64,000 bases of DNA from an uncultured Bryobacteraceae bacterium (lineage in GTDB: Bacteria > Acidobacteriota > Terriglobia > Bryobacterales > Bryobacteraceae): the NCBI GenBank assembly GCA_937924525.1, contig CALDSU010000002.1:375069-439068 (forward strand). The letters run 5' to 3'. Numbering within the stretch: position 1 is the first letter of the stretch; each line of letters begins with the position of its first letter. The translations under genes were made by a program, and so were the position numbers. The notes beneath the pieces are model-generated. The model did not search any database and was not told the origin of the DNA. It was given only the letters and a program-made list of their open reading frames with translations. Positions 56,570 through 64,000 of the stretch are shown piece by piece.

Positions 56570-57640
56570 ATGGGAGGAATGGGTGCCGCAGTGACCTACT
56601 ACGAACAGTTCGGGCTCGCCCCCAACGCCAGTCAAGAGGAGATTCATCGGGCCTACCGCCACCTTTGCCGCATTCTGCACCCGGACCAGCATCAGCACGA
56701 AGAACTCCGGGTAGTGGCGGAGTCGCAGATGCGGTGGGTGAACCAGGTATTCGAGACCCTGCGGGACCCGGAACGCCGACGGGTTTACGATGCCACCCTG
56801 AAGAGTGGAGATGCCAGCCCGCCGCACCGCTTCCCTCTCCGCTTTGAGAGGCTCGGCTGGCGCACAGGTTTGTGGTATGTGGGTGCGGCGGCGGCGGTCG
56901 CCGGCATCGCGTGGCAGATATCAGGCGCGCGGGCCGGCATTCCCGCAACTCCGCGCCGCGAAGCATCGAACTCTTTTGCCGCCCCTGGCGTGCACCAACC
57001 TCCCGCGCCATCCCGCGCTCCCGCGTCACCAGTTCAAGACCTGACGCCGGTTTCCGGCGCTGCGCGCCCCGCGCCGCTTGCCGGCCAAGTCAGGATCGCG
57101 ACGCCGCCCCGGCGGCCCGCTGGTGCGTCGCCCGCTCCCGAGACGATCTCCGCGCCCCCCGTTGCCGACTGGGCCGCGTCGCTTCCCTCGCTTGCCGCCG
57201 AATCGCCGGCCGGCTGGTTGCATTCCGGACCCCTCCCGCCCGCGCTTCCCGAGCCGCCTGCTCGGTTTGCGGGCACATGGTATTACGTCCCGGACAATCG
57301 ATCTCCGCCTCCGGCGACGCGGTCTGCACCCATGTACGCGCCCGAGTTCATTCACCTGGTGGTGAGCGAGCGAGACAACCTGATCGAAGGCCACTACCGG
57401 GCGCGGTATCGCGTCACCGACCGGGCCATCTCCCCGAGCATCGCGTTCCGGTTCCGCGGCCAGGTCCAGCAGGATTTCGCGCAACTCGCATGGGCGGGTG
57501 AAGCAGGGGCAGCCGGCGAAGCGCAAATCCGCTTGCTCTCCGCCGACCGCCTGGAAATGAAGTGGTCCACGACGGTCTTCGGCGACGCGCCGCAGTTGGC
57601 GGCGGGACGCGCGGTGCTGGTCCGGCGGTCCGCCCCGTGA
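56570..57640 (+). CDS. Membrane-anchored J-domain protein
   Basis: This protein of about 356 residues has an N-terminal J-domain (YYEQFGLAPNASQEEIHRAY; the HPD motif in ILHPDQHQ) and one transmembrane helix around residues 100-117 (LWYVGAAAAVAGIAW). A long Pro/Ala-rich linker leads to a C-terminal beta-rich domain (FAGTWYYVPDN; GHYRARYRVTDR; LRMKW-like end) that I do not recognise. The J-domain would recruit DnaK to the membrane, with the C-terminal domain outside. The start is uncertain: ATG 56570, ATG 56579 or GTG 56591 are all in frame, and GGGAGGA at 56572-56578 fits none well. Confidence 0.78.
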   Translation: MGGMGAAVTYYEQFGLAPNASQEEIHRAYRHLCRILHPDQHQHEELRVVAESQMRWVNQVFETLRDPERRRVYDATLKSGDASPPHRFPLRFERLGWRTGLWYVGAAAAVAGIAWQISGARAGIPATPRREASNSFAAPGVHQPPAPSRAPASPVQDLTPVSGAARPAPLAGQVRIATPPRRPAGASPAPETISAPPVADWAASLPSLAAESPAGWLHSGPLPPALPEPPARFAGTWYYVPDNRSPPPATRSAPMYAPEFIHLVVSERDNLIEGHYRARYRVTDRAISPSIAFRFRGQVQQDFAQLAWAGEAGAAGEAQIRLLSADRLEMKWSTTVFGDAPQLAAGRAVLVRRSAP

Positions 57641-57820
57641 GCTCTCGTCGTGACGGAGGAACTCCCCAGCCCGGGCAAGCCGGAACGGGGCAAGCCAGAG
57701 AGTCGCCCCACGGCGCCGCCGGTCTCCGACGCTTCTTCCGAACCGCGGGTTGGACCTTTCCGTTCGCCCGTTCTCGCTCAGGGACCCAAGAAGTCCGCGC
57801 GACGACCAGGACTTCCGGGG

Positions 57821-57826
57821 TAGAAT
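57821..57826 (+). promoter_or_regulatory. -10-like element TAGAAT for the MFS gene
   Basis: TAGAAT ends nine bases before the GTG at 57836, with no ribosome binding site in between. The sequence is identical in element and spacing to the one at 4629. Confidence 0.45.
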
Positions 57827-57835
57827 GACGCTGGC

Positions 57836-59074
57836 GTGCATACCCGTCCTGGCTTGGTCCTTGTCCTGCTGGTTTTTTCCATCTTCATCAACTATGTCGA
57901 CCGCGGCAGCCTGAGCGTAGCCGCACCGGTCCTGTCGAAAGAGCTCGGCTTGAGTTCCTCTAGCCTGGGCTTGCTGTTTTCCGCTTTCTTTTGGACCTAC
58001 GCCGCATTCCTGGTCGTGGCTGGCTGGTTGGTGGACCGCTATTCGGTCAAGTGGGTGTACGCCGCGGGTTTCTTCGTGTGGTCGGTGGCCACGCTGGCCA
58101 CCGGGTTTACCCACGGCCTGATCGCCTTGTTGATCTGCCGCCTGCTGCTGGGCGCGGGGGAAAGCGTGGCCTACCCGGCCTGTTCGCGGATTCTGGCGCG
58201 GCACGTGCCGGAAGAACGCCGCGGCATGGCCAACGCCTGGATCGACTTGGGATCCAAAGCCGGGCCGGCGCTTAGCACGCTGATCGGCGGCTTGATCGTG
58301 GAGCGGTTCGGCTGGCGGGTGCTGTTCTGGGGCGCGGGCGTCGCCAGCCTGCTGTGGCTGCCCGCTTGGCTGGCCGGCTTTCGCGAAGAGCCGCACCCCA
58401 AGGAAGCAACCGCGACCATCCATTCCCCTTCGTTCGGCGAGATTCTGGGCCGCCGGGAGGCGTGGGGCACCTCGCTGGGGATGTTCTCGCTCGGCTATGT
58501 CTGGTATTTCCTTCTCTCCTGGCTGCCGTCGTACCTGGTGCAGGAGCGTGGCTACGACCTGCGGTCGATGGCGATTCTGGGCGCGCTGCCCTTCGCCGGC
58601 ATCGGTGCGGCCACGCTGGTCGCCGCCTGGGTTTCCGACCGCTTGATCCGCCGTGGCCTCTCCCCCACCCGCGTCCGCCGCACTTGCTTGATGGCGGGCC
58701 TGGTGCTGTGCGGGTTCTTCCTGGTGCTGGCGGCCGCGGCGCAGGACCGCGTCGTATCGCTGGTGCTGCTGGTGGTGGCGCACCTGGCGCTGGGTGTGTA
58801 CACCGCGAATGTCTGGGCGGTGACGCAAACGTTGGCCGGCGCCGGCGCGGCCGGCCGCTGGTCCGGCATCCAGAACGCCGTAGGCAATCTCGGCGGCGTC
58901 GCCTCGCCCCTGATTACGGGCGTGGTGGTCGACCGCACGGGCTCCTTCTTTTTGGCGTTCTGCGGCGCGGCGGCGGTGGGCGCGCTCGGCGCGCTGGCTT
59001 ACTGGTTCTGGGTGCCGCGCGTCGAGCCTATTCGCTGGCGCTCCGCCCCCGTCGCCGCCGCTGTGGAATCATAG
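57836..59074 (+). CDS. MFS transporter of the anion:cation symporter type
   Basis: This 412-residue protein has twelve predicted helices. It opens with FSIFINYVDRGSLSVAAPVL, the YxDR motif of the ACS/ExuT-like MFS family that takes up hexuronates, galactonate and similar organic anions. LGAGESVAYPACSRIL and WIDLGSKAGPALSTLIGG are matching loops. GTG 57836 is the start. It leads a cassette with an amidohydrolase, an NmrA-type protein and a sialidase-like protein, so the cargo is probably a sugar acid or aromatic acid handled by these enzymes. Confidence 0.9.
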   Translation: MHTRPGLVLVLLVFSIFINYVDRGSLSVAAPVLSKELGLSSSSLGLLFSAFFWTYAAFLVVAGWLVDRYSVKWVYAAGFFVWSVATLATGFTHGLIALLICRLLLGAGESVAYPACSRILARHVPEERRGMANAWIDLGSKAGPALSTLIGGLIVERFGWRVLFWGAGVASLLWLPAWLAGFREEPHPKEATATIHSPSFGEILGRREAWGTSLGMFSLGYVWYFLLSWLPSYLVQERGYDLRSMAILGALPFAGIGAATLVAAWVSDRLIRRGLSPTRVRRTCLMAGLVLCGFFLVLAAAAQDRVVSLVLLVVAHLALGVYTANVWAVTQTLAGAGAAGRWSGIQNAVGNLGGVASPLITGVVVDRTGSFFLAFCGAAAVGALGALAYWFWVPRVEPIRWRSAPVAAAVES

Positions 59075-59089
59075 AGCGAAGGCAAACTC

Positions 59090-59923
59090 ATGTCCGGAAT
59101 CATCGACGCCCATGTCCACGTGTGGACTCCCCGGCAGGACGAATTCAAACGTCTCCCCGGCGAGCAGAACTACCCCCCGGACAGTTTCACGCCGGAGGAG
59201 TATCTGGCCCTGGCCCGGCCCGCCGGGATCGACCGCGCCGTCCTGATCCAGATGAGTTTCTACGGCTTCGATAACAGCTATATGCGGAAGGCCATGCGCG
59301 ACTATCCGAGTGTGTTCTCGGGAGTCGCGGTAGTAGACGCGCGCGCGCCTGACGTCGAGGCCACCATGCGCGAATGGAAACGCCAGGGGGTGCGTGGTTT
59401 TCGCATCGTTCCCGGCGCAGCGCCGCAAACCTGGCTGGACGCCCCCGGCATGGTGCGGATGTGGCGATGCGGAGCGGCGGAGCAACTCGCCATGTGTCCG
59501 CTCATCAATCCCGACGCGCTCCCGTCGGTCGACCGGATGTGCCAGCGCTTTCCCGAAACGCCGGTGGTCATTGATCACCTGGCCCGTATCGGCGTGGGCG
59601 GGCAGATCCGGGACGCGGATGTGCGGCAGTTGTGCGCCCTGGCGAAACACCGGCACGTGTATGTGAAGGTATCCGCGTTTTACGCCCTGGGCGCGGGCAA
59701 ACCGCCGTACACAGACCTGGCTCCGCTCATCCGCCGGGTCTTTGAAGATTACGGTCCACGGCGGCTGATGTGGGCCACCGATTGTCCGTTCCAGGCGCAG
59801 GGCGTCCACACGGTACAGGCATCGGTGGATTTGGTGAGGCGTCATCTCGATTTTCTCGGCGACGAAGACCGCGCCTGGATGCTCGAACGGACGGCCGCGC
59901 AGGTTTACTTTGCGGGGATTTGA
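59090..59923 (+). CDS. Amidohydrolase family protein (PDC lactonase-like)
   Basis: This 277-residue TIM-barrel hydrolase has the metal motif IIDAHVHVWTP, VAVVDARAPDVEAT, GVRGFRIVPGA, VVIDHLARIG and RLMWATDCPFQAQ with the conserved Asp. This is the amidohydrolase-2 branch that includes 2-pyrone-4,6-dicarboxylate lactonase and sugar lactonases. It is probably cytoplasmic and acts on a lactone imported by the MFS gene 15 bases upstream. The exact substrate is unknown. Confidence 0.9.
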   Translation: MSGIIDAHVHVWTPRQDEFKRLPGEQNYPPDSFTPEEYLALARPAGIDRAVLIQMSFYGFDNSYMRKAMRDYPSVFSGVAVVDARAPDVEATMREWKRQGVRGFRIVPGAAPQTWLDAPGMVRMWRCGAAEQLAMCPLINPDALPSVDRMCQRFPETPVVIDHLARIGVGGQIRDADVRQLCALAKHRHVYVKVSAFYALGAGKPPYTDLAPLIRRVFEDYGPRRLMWATDCPFQAQGVHTVQASVDLVRRHLDFLGDEDRAWMLERTAAQVYFAGI

Positions 59924-59944
59924 GGGTTTCCGGAGGAGGCAACG

Positions 59945-60808
59945 ATGAAGATCATGATTACGGGCGGCACCGGTACGGTCGGCTCCGCCACGGTGCGCCG
60001 GATGTTGCAGGCGGGGTTGACGCCCCACGTGCTGGTGCGATCGCCGGAGAAAGCCGCGGCGCTGCCGGCGGGCGCGGTCGCCGTCGCGGGCGATCTGCAA
60101 AAGCCCGACACGCTCGCCGCAGCTTTCGCGGGCGTCGACCGTCTGTTTCTGTTGACCGCCCTGGCCCCGGACGAAACGCAGCAGGGTCTAAACGCGGTCG
60201 CGGCGGCGCGCCAGGCGGGCGTCCGGCGTCTGGTCTACATGTCCATTCACCGGCTGGAATCGGCGCTGCAGATTCCCCACTTCGGCTCGAAGAAACCGAT
60301 CCAGGACGCTATCGCCGCTTCTGGGTTGGAGTATACGTTCATCCAGCCGAACAATTTCTTCCAGGTCGACCACTGGTTCCGGGATGCGATCGTGCAGTAC
60401 GGCGTCTATCCCCAACCGATCGGTTCCATCGGCATGAACCGTGTGGACGTGCGCGATATCGCCGACGCGGTGGTGAACGCGCTGACGCAAGAAGGACATC
60501 ACGGGGCTGCCTATCCGCTGATCGGCCGCGACGCGCTGAAGGCCGGCCAGGTGGCGGAAATCTGGTCGCGGCATCTGGGGCGCGACGTTCGCTACGCGGG
60601 CGACGATCTGGACGCGTGGGCGGCCCAGTCCCGCCCATACCTGCCCGAGTGGCTGGTGCACGACCTGCGCATCATGTACGACCACTTTCAGAAACACGGC
60701 CTGCCCGCGGCGGAGGAGGAATTTGCTTGGCAGGAAAAGGTTCTCCAGCATGCGCCGCGCCGGTTCGAGGATTTCGTAGCGGAGACGGCGGCGGTATGGA
60801 AGGGCTGA
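59945..60808 (+). CDS. NmrA/atypical SDR family NAD(P)H-binding protein
   Basis: This 287-residue protein has the Rossmann motif MITGGTGTVGSATV, AGDLQKPDTLAAAFAGVDRL, VYMSIHRLESAL and TFIQPNNFFQVDHW, which belong to the NmrA/azoreductase-like atypical short-chain dehydrogenases. The usual catalytic Tyr-x-x-x-Lys is absent, so it may be a redox sensor or a specialised reductase. It lies 21 bases after the amidohydrolase, and GGAGGAGGC precedes ATG 59945. The next gene starts inside its end. Confidence 0.88.
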   Translation: MKIMITGGTGTVGSATVRRMLQAGLTPHVLVRSPEKAAALPAGAVAVAGDLQKPDTLAAAFAGVDRLFLLTALAPDETQQGLNAVAAARQAGVRRLVYMSIHRLESALQIPHFGSKKPIQDAIAASGLEYTFIQPNNFFQVDHWFRDAIVQYGVYPQPIGSIGMNRVDVRDIADAVVNALTQEGHHGAAYPLIGRDALKAGQVAEIWSRHLGRDVRYAGDDLDAWAAQSRPYLPEWLVHDLRIMYDHFQKHGLPAAEEEFAWQEKVLQHAPRRFEDFVAETAAVWKG

Positions 60809-62025
60809 GCTTGACCCGCCGCGCGTGGCTGGCCGGCCTCGGACTGGGGGCGGCTTGCCACGCCCCGCCCCTGAGTTTCCGCATTCAACGCGAGATTCCG
60901 CTCCAGCACGCCAGCCCGGAGTTCTGCTGGTTCCATCCGCGCACCGCCGCCGTGCCAGGGGCCGGCCAGTCCGGCCACCCGCGCGTGGTGATGACGCTCA
61001 GCCAGCACCTGGACGCTGACGATCATTACTCCGGTCTCTGGTACATGTACACCGACGACCTCGGCAAGAGCTGGCAAGGGCCGTTCGAGCCCAGGCATCT
61101 GGGCGCCCAACCCGCCGAGGACGGCCTGCACGCCTCGGTGCACGACGTGACCCCCGGATACCATCCGCCCACGGGCCAAGTCCTTGCCATCGGCGGCAAA
61201 ACCTACTACGACGCCACGGGAAAGCATGTCAGCGGCCGGTTACGCAAGGGCGGCACCTCCTACGCGGTCTATGACGCCCGCGGGGACCGGTGGAGCGGGT
61301 GGCGCACCCTCGAATTCCCGGCCGATCCCATGTTCGCCAATTGCCGCAACTCCTGCGCGCAGTGGGTTACCCGCCAGGACGGCGCGCTGCTCGTGCCGGT
61401 CTACTTTCCGCAGCCCGGATTGCCCTATGACGCGGTCACCGTGCTGGAGTGTCGGTTCGACGGCGAAACTTTGCACTACGTGCGCCATGGCGAGGTGTTG
61501 AAGGAAGACACCAAGCGCGGCCTGGCCGAGCCGTCGATCGCCTTCCACCGCGGCCGCTACTACCTCACCATCCGCCACGACGAGCGCGGCTACGTCACGG
61601 TGGGGGACGATGGTCTCCATTGGAAGCCGATGAAAGTCTGGACGTTCGACGACGGCGGGGACCTGGGCAGCTTCAACACCCAGCAACACTGGGTGGCGCA
61701 CGCCGACGGGCTGTTCCTGAGCTACACGTCGCGCCGCCCGGAAAATCGCCACATCAACCGCGCCCGGGCGCCTCTGTTCATCGGCCAGGTGGATGCGGAA
61801 AAACTCCACGTGGTCCGCGCCTCCGAGCAGGTCCTGATTCCCGAGCGCGGACTGATGCTGGGCAATTTCGGCGCCAGCGCGATTACGCCGGAGGAGAGCT
61901 GGGTGACCGACGCGGAATTCCTGTGGTATCGCGCCGGGTTCCAGCCCACGCCTCAGGGCGGCAACGGCAGCGTCTGGGTGGCGCGCGTCATCTGGTCGCG
62001 GCCCAACCCCCTCGTCCCGGCGTAG
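60796..62025 (+). CDS. Sialidase-like (exo-alpha-sialidase fold) exported protein
   Basis: This 409-residue protein has a signal of the Tat type (LTRRAWLAGLGLGAACHAP). It has a beta-propeller with Asp-box-like elements: SGLWYMYTDDLGKSWQGPF and VTVGDDGLHWKPM. EPSIAFHRGRYYLTIRHD and NTQQHWVAHADGLFLSYTSRR are further blades. The arrangement is that of neuraminidase-like propellers in glycan breakdown. ATG 60796 lies 13 bases inside the NmrA gene; TTG 60811 is an alternative. It ends the cassette that begins at 57836. The sugar is not known. Confidence 0.78.
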   Translation: MEGLSLTRRAWLAGLGLGAACHAPPLSFRIQREIPLQHASPEFCWFHPRTAAVPGAGQSGHPRVVMTLSQHLDADDHYSGLWYMYTDDLGKSWQGPFEPRHLGAQPAEDGLHASVHDVTPGYHPPTGQVLAIGGKTYYDATGKHVSGRLRKGGTSYAVYDARGDRWSGWRTLEFPADPMFANCRNSCAQWVTRQDGALLVPVYFPQPGLPYDAVTVLECRFDGETLHYVRHGEVLKEDTKRGLAEPSIAFHRGRYYLTIRHDERGYVTVGDDGLHWKPMKVWTFDDGGDLGSFNTQQHWVAHADGLFLSYTSRRPENRHINRARAPLFIGQVDAEKLHVVRASEQVLIPERGLMLGNFGASAITPEESWVTDAEFLWYRAGFQPTPQGGNGSVWVARVIWSRPNPLVPA

Positions 62026-62050
62026 GACCAGGCGGATCGCCGAATCGCGC

Positions 62051-62056
62051 TATCAT
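62051..62056 (+). promoter_or_regulatory. -10-like element TATCAT for polA
   Basis: TATCAT ends ten bases before the ATG at 62067 and overlaps an earlier in-frame ATG at 62055. If it is used, only the 62067 start can be translated. Confidence 0.4.
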
Positions 62057-62066
62057 GGCCACCGCG

Positions 62067-64000
62067 ATGGCGGGCCAGCTTTTTCTGATCGACACTTACG
62101 GGTTTCTCTTCCGCGCCTACCATGCGCGCGCCCGCACGGCGGCTCCGCCCATGCGCACCGCCTCGGGCCTGTCCACCGAAGCGGTGTACATCTTCAACAA
62201 CATGCTGCGCAAGCTGACCAAGGCGTACGCCCCGGCGTGGCTGGCGGCGGTCTTTGAGAGCGAGGGGCCCACCTTGCGCGAGCAGGAATTCGCGGCTTAC
62301 AAGGCTAACCGCGCGGAAACGCCGCCCGACCTGATCGAGCAGATCCCGTACACCCGCCGCCTGCTCGAAGCGATGCGCATCCCCATTCTGGAGTTTCCAG
62401 GCTATGAGGCGGACGATGTGATCGGGTCGCTGGCGCGCCGCGCGGCTGACGCGGGCGTCGCGGTGGTGATCGTTTCCAGCGATAAGGACCTGTTGCAACT
62501 GGTGGACGAGCGCATCTCGATGCTCAACCCGGCCAAGGACGACACCTGGTACGATCCGGCGAAGGTCAAGGAATTCCTGGGCGTGCATCCTCACCAGGTT
62601 CCCGACCTGCTGGCGCTGAAGGGCGATGCGGTGGACAATATTCCCGGCGCGCCGGGGATCGGTGACAAGGGCGCGCGGGACCTGATTGCGCAGTTCGGCT
62701 CGGTCGAAGCGGCCCTCGCCCGCGCCGCCGAGGTGCAGCGCAAGGCGCACCGCGAGAGCCTGCAAACCTATCGGGACCAGATCCTGCTGAGCAAACGCCT
62801 GGCGACCGTCGCCACCGGCGTGCCCATCGAGGTGCCGCTCGAGTCTCTCCGCGTGCGCGAGCCGGACGTCGCCGCGCTGAAGGCGCTTTACAAAGAGCTC
62901 GAGTTTCACAGCCTGCTCCGCGAACTCGGTCCCGGGGAAGACACGCGGCCCAAGGACTACCGGCGCTTGGCGGACAGCGCCGCGGATAGCTGGGCGGCGG
63001 CGCTGCCGCCCGGCGTCCCGGTCGCTCTCGTATTCGCCGCGGCGGGCGAGGATCTGCTCCCGCCGCCCATGCTGGCCTTCAGCGCCGCGCCGGACAACGC
63101 CGTCGCCGTACCCGCGCCATTCCCTCCGCGCGTTCGCGCGCTGATCGAAGACGCCACCCGTCCCAAGATCACTGCCGACTGCAAGTCGTTATACCTGGAG
63201 CTCAGCCGGCAGGGGCTCGCGCTGCACGGCGTCGCCGATGACGTGGTTCTCTACGCCTTCCTGCTGGACGCCGACCCCGCCGCCTGTTCGCTCGAGGCCC
63301 TGGCCCAGCGCCGTCTGGACCTGAAACTGCAACCCGCGCCGGAATCCCGCGCTGACTGCGTGCGGGAACTCGCCGAGCCGTTGCGCGCCGAAGTTGAGCG
63401 GCGGGGATTCCGCGATCTCTACGCTACCGTCGACCTCCCCCTCGCCTCCGTTCTGGCGCGCATGGAAGAATGGGGCGTGCTGATCGATCCGGAGGCGCTC
63501 CGCGCCCTGGGCGCGCGGATGGAGGAGACGATTCACAGTCTCACGGCCGAGATTCACGAGCTAGCCGGCAAGCCGTTCAACCTCAATTCCCCGCAACAAC
63601 TCGGAAAAGTTTTGTTTGAAGACCTGAAGCTGCCCGCGCCGGCGCGCTCGGGCAAGGGGAAGGCGCTCTCCACCGCCGCGGATGTGCTCGAAGAACTTGC
63701 CGGGGACCACGCGATCGTCAGCAAGGTGCTGGAGTATCGTCAGCTCGCCAAACTGAAAGGAACGTATGTGGACGCGCTGCCCGCCCTGATCCGCCCGGAC
63801 ACCGGCCGGCTGCATACGAGTTTCAACCAGACCGGGGCCGCCACCGGGCGGCTCTCCTCGTCGAATCCGAATCTCCAGAACATCCCCATCCGCACGGAAC
63901 TCGGGCGGGAGATCCGCGCCGCGTTCGTCCCCGAACCGGGTTGGATGCTGATTGTCGCCGACTACTCGCAGATCGAATTGCGCCTGCTGGCGCACTTCTC
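62067..64000 (+). CDS. polA: DNA polymerase I (cut by window edge)
   Basis: This gene runs off the right edge, with 644 codons visible. The N-terminus is the 5'-nuclease domain: LFLIDTYGFLFRAYHARAR, FPGYEADDVIGSLA, VVIVSSDKDLLQLVDE and the helix-hairpin-helix DNIPGAPGIGDKGA. A 3'-5' exonuclease fold follows without its DxE metal residues, so proofreading is probably absent. The polymerase domain begins with LRLH-type TGRLHTSFNQTGAATGRLS and the sequence ends in motif A, DYSQIELRLLAHF. ATG 62067 is preferred over 62055 because of a -10-like element at 62051-62056. The role is Okazaki fragment processing and repair. Confidence 0.95.
   Translation, partial: MAGQLFLIDTYGFLFRAYHARARTAAPPMRTASGLSTEAVYIFNNMLRKLTKAYAPAWLAAVFESEGPTLREQEFAAYKANRAETPPDLIEQIPYTRRLLEAMRIPILEFPGYEADDVIGSLARRAADAGVAVVIVSSDKDLLQLVDERISMLNPAKDDTWYDPAKVKEFLGVHPHQVPDLLALKGDAVDNIPGAPGIGDKGARDLIAQFGSVEAALARAAEVQRKAHRESLQTYRDQILLSKRLATVATGVPIEVPLESLRVREPDVAALKALYKELEFHSLLRELGPGEDTRPKDYRRLADSAADSWAAALPPGVPVALVFAAAGEDLLPPPMLAFSAAPDNAVAVPAPFPPRVRALIEDATRPKITADCKSLYLELSRQGLALHGVADDVVLYAFLLDADPAACSLEALAQRRLDLKLQPAPESRADCVRELAEPLRAEVERRGFRDLYATVDLPLASVLARMEEWGVLIDPEALRALGARMEETIHSLTAEIHELAGKPFNLNSPQQLGKVLFEDLKLPAPARSGKGKALSTAADVLEELAGDHAIVSKVLEYRQLAKLKGTYVDALPALIRPDTGRLHTSFNQTGAATGRLSSSNPNLQNIPIRTELGREIRAAFVPEPGWMLIVADYSQIELRLLAHF

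Overview
The window reads as chromosomal DNA of a GC-rich soil-type bacterium. The best fit is Acidobacteriota of the Bryobacterales/Solibacter type, and this is inferred from gene content only. Pointers are an Oar-like TonB-dependent receptor with a carboxypeptidase-regulatory N-terminus, a PSD1/DUF1553 plus DUF1501 pair, many Tat-like or signal-peptide enzymes for sugars and peptides, an ASPIC/FG-GAP gene, a CsgG-caspase pair and a DtxR-type regulator. No rRNA, tRNA, CRISPR array, prophage or intact insertion sequence was seen. Coding density is high, and the only long gene-free stretch is 44937-45440.

Layout. 1-9263: envelope and housekeeping genes, namely the N-terminus of FtsK (cut by the left edge), UppP, pyruvate kinase, a NarL-type two-component pair, a lipoprotein cyclophilin, a membrane-anchored amidase, an actin-fold ATPase of unknown role, an APH-like kinase and a histidine phosphatase. 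9272-13324: a beta-propeller phytase divergent from a TonB-dependent receptor, with a PHO-box-like direct repeat between them. 13482-15136: a small secreted Cys/Gly/His protein facing a PadR regulator, then a scar where a heavy-metal exporter gene (ArsP_2-like) and a dihydrodipicolinate-synthase-like gene are each truncated and joined. 15186-25733: an ABC exporter, a non-pyrrolysine MttB homologue with a glycosidase-like protein, a deacetylase, a LamG domain split by a beta-propeller, and LigD. 25821-33134: an LssY_C/hydrolase fusion, the eroded start of an AAA ATPase, and a PSD1-DUF1501-NodB operon. 33151-44936: an Aas-like lipid enzyme, a DtxR regulator, an M28 peptidase-esterase fusion, a GT-C membrane protein, fasciclin and DUF72 proteins, an M49-like peptidase, and others.

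45441-49057 is a tightly overlapping four-gene operon joining a sulfite-dehydrogenase-type molybdoenzyme and its cytochrome c to a Gfo/Idh oxidoreductase and a sugar-phosphate-isomerase-like protein. This combination suggests sulfonated-sugar use (inference). 49138-57640 carries an UMF1 transporter, a nitroreductase, a broken ASPIC gene, a CsgG-caspase pair, a glycosidase and a membrane J-domain protein. 57836-62025 is a catabolic cassette (MFS, amidohydrolase, NmrA-type reductase, sialidase-like). The right edge cuts DNA polymerase I.

Transcription signals: several genes have a TAnnnT-like hexamer 9-10 bases before the start codon and no ribosome binding site, a layout that predicts leaderless or nearly leaderless mRNAs. 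Three decayed loci (14356-15134, 27813-28040, 51209-51925) show ongoing gene loss.
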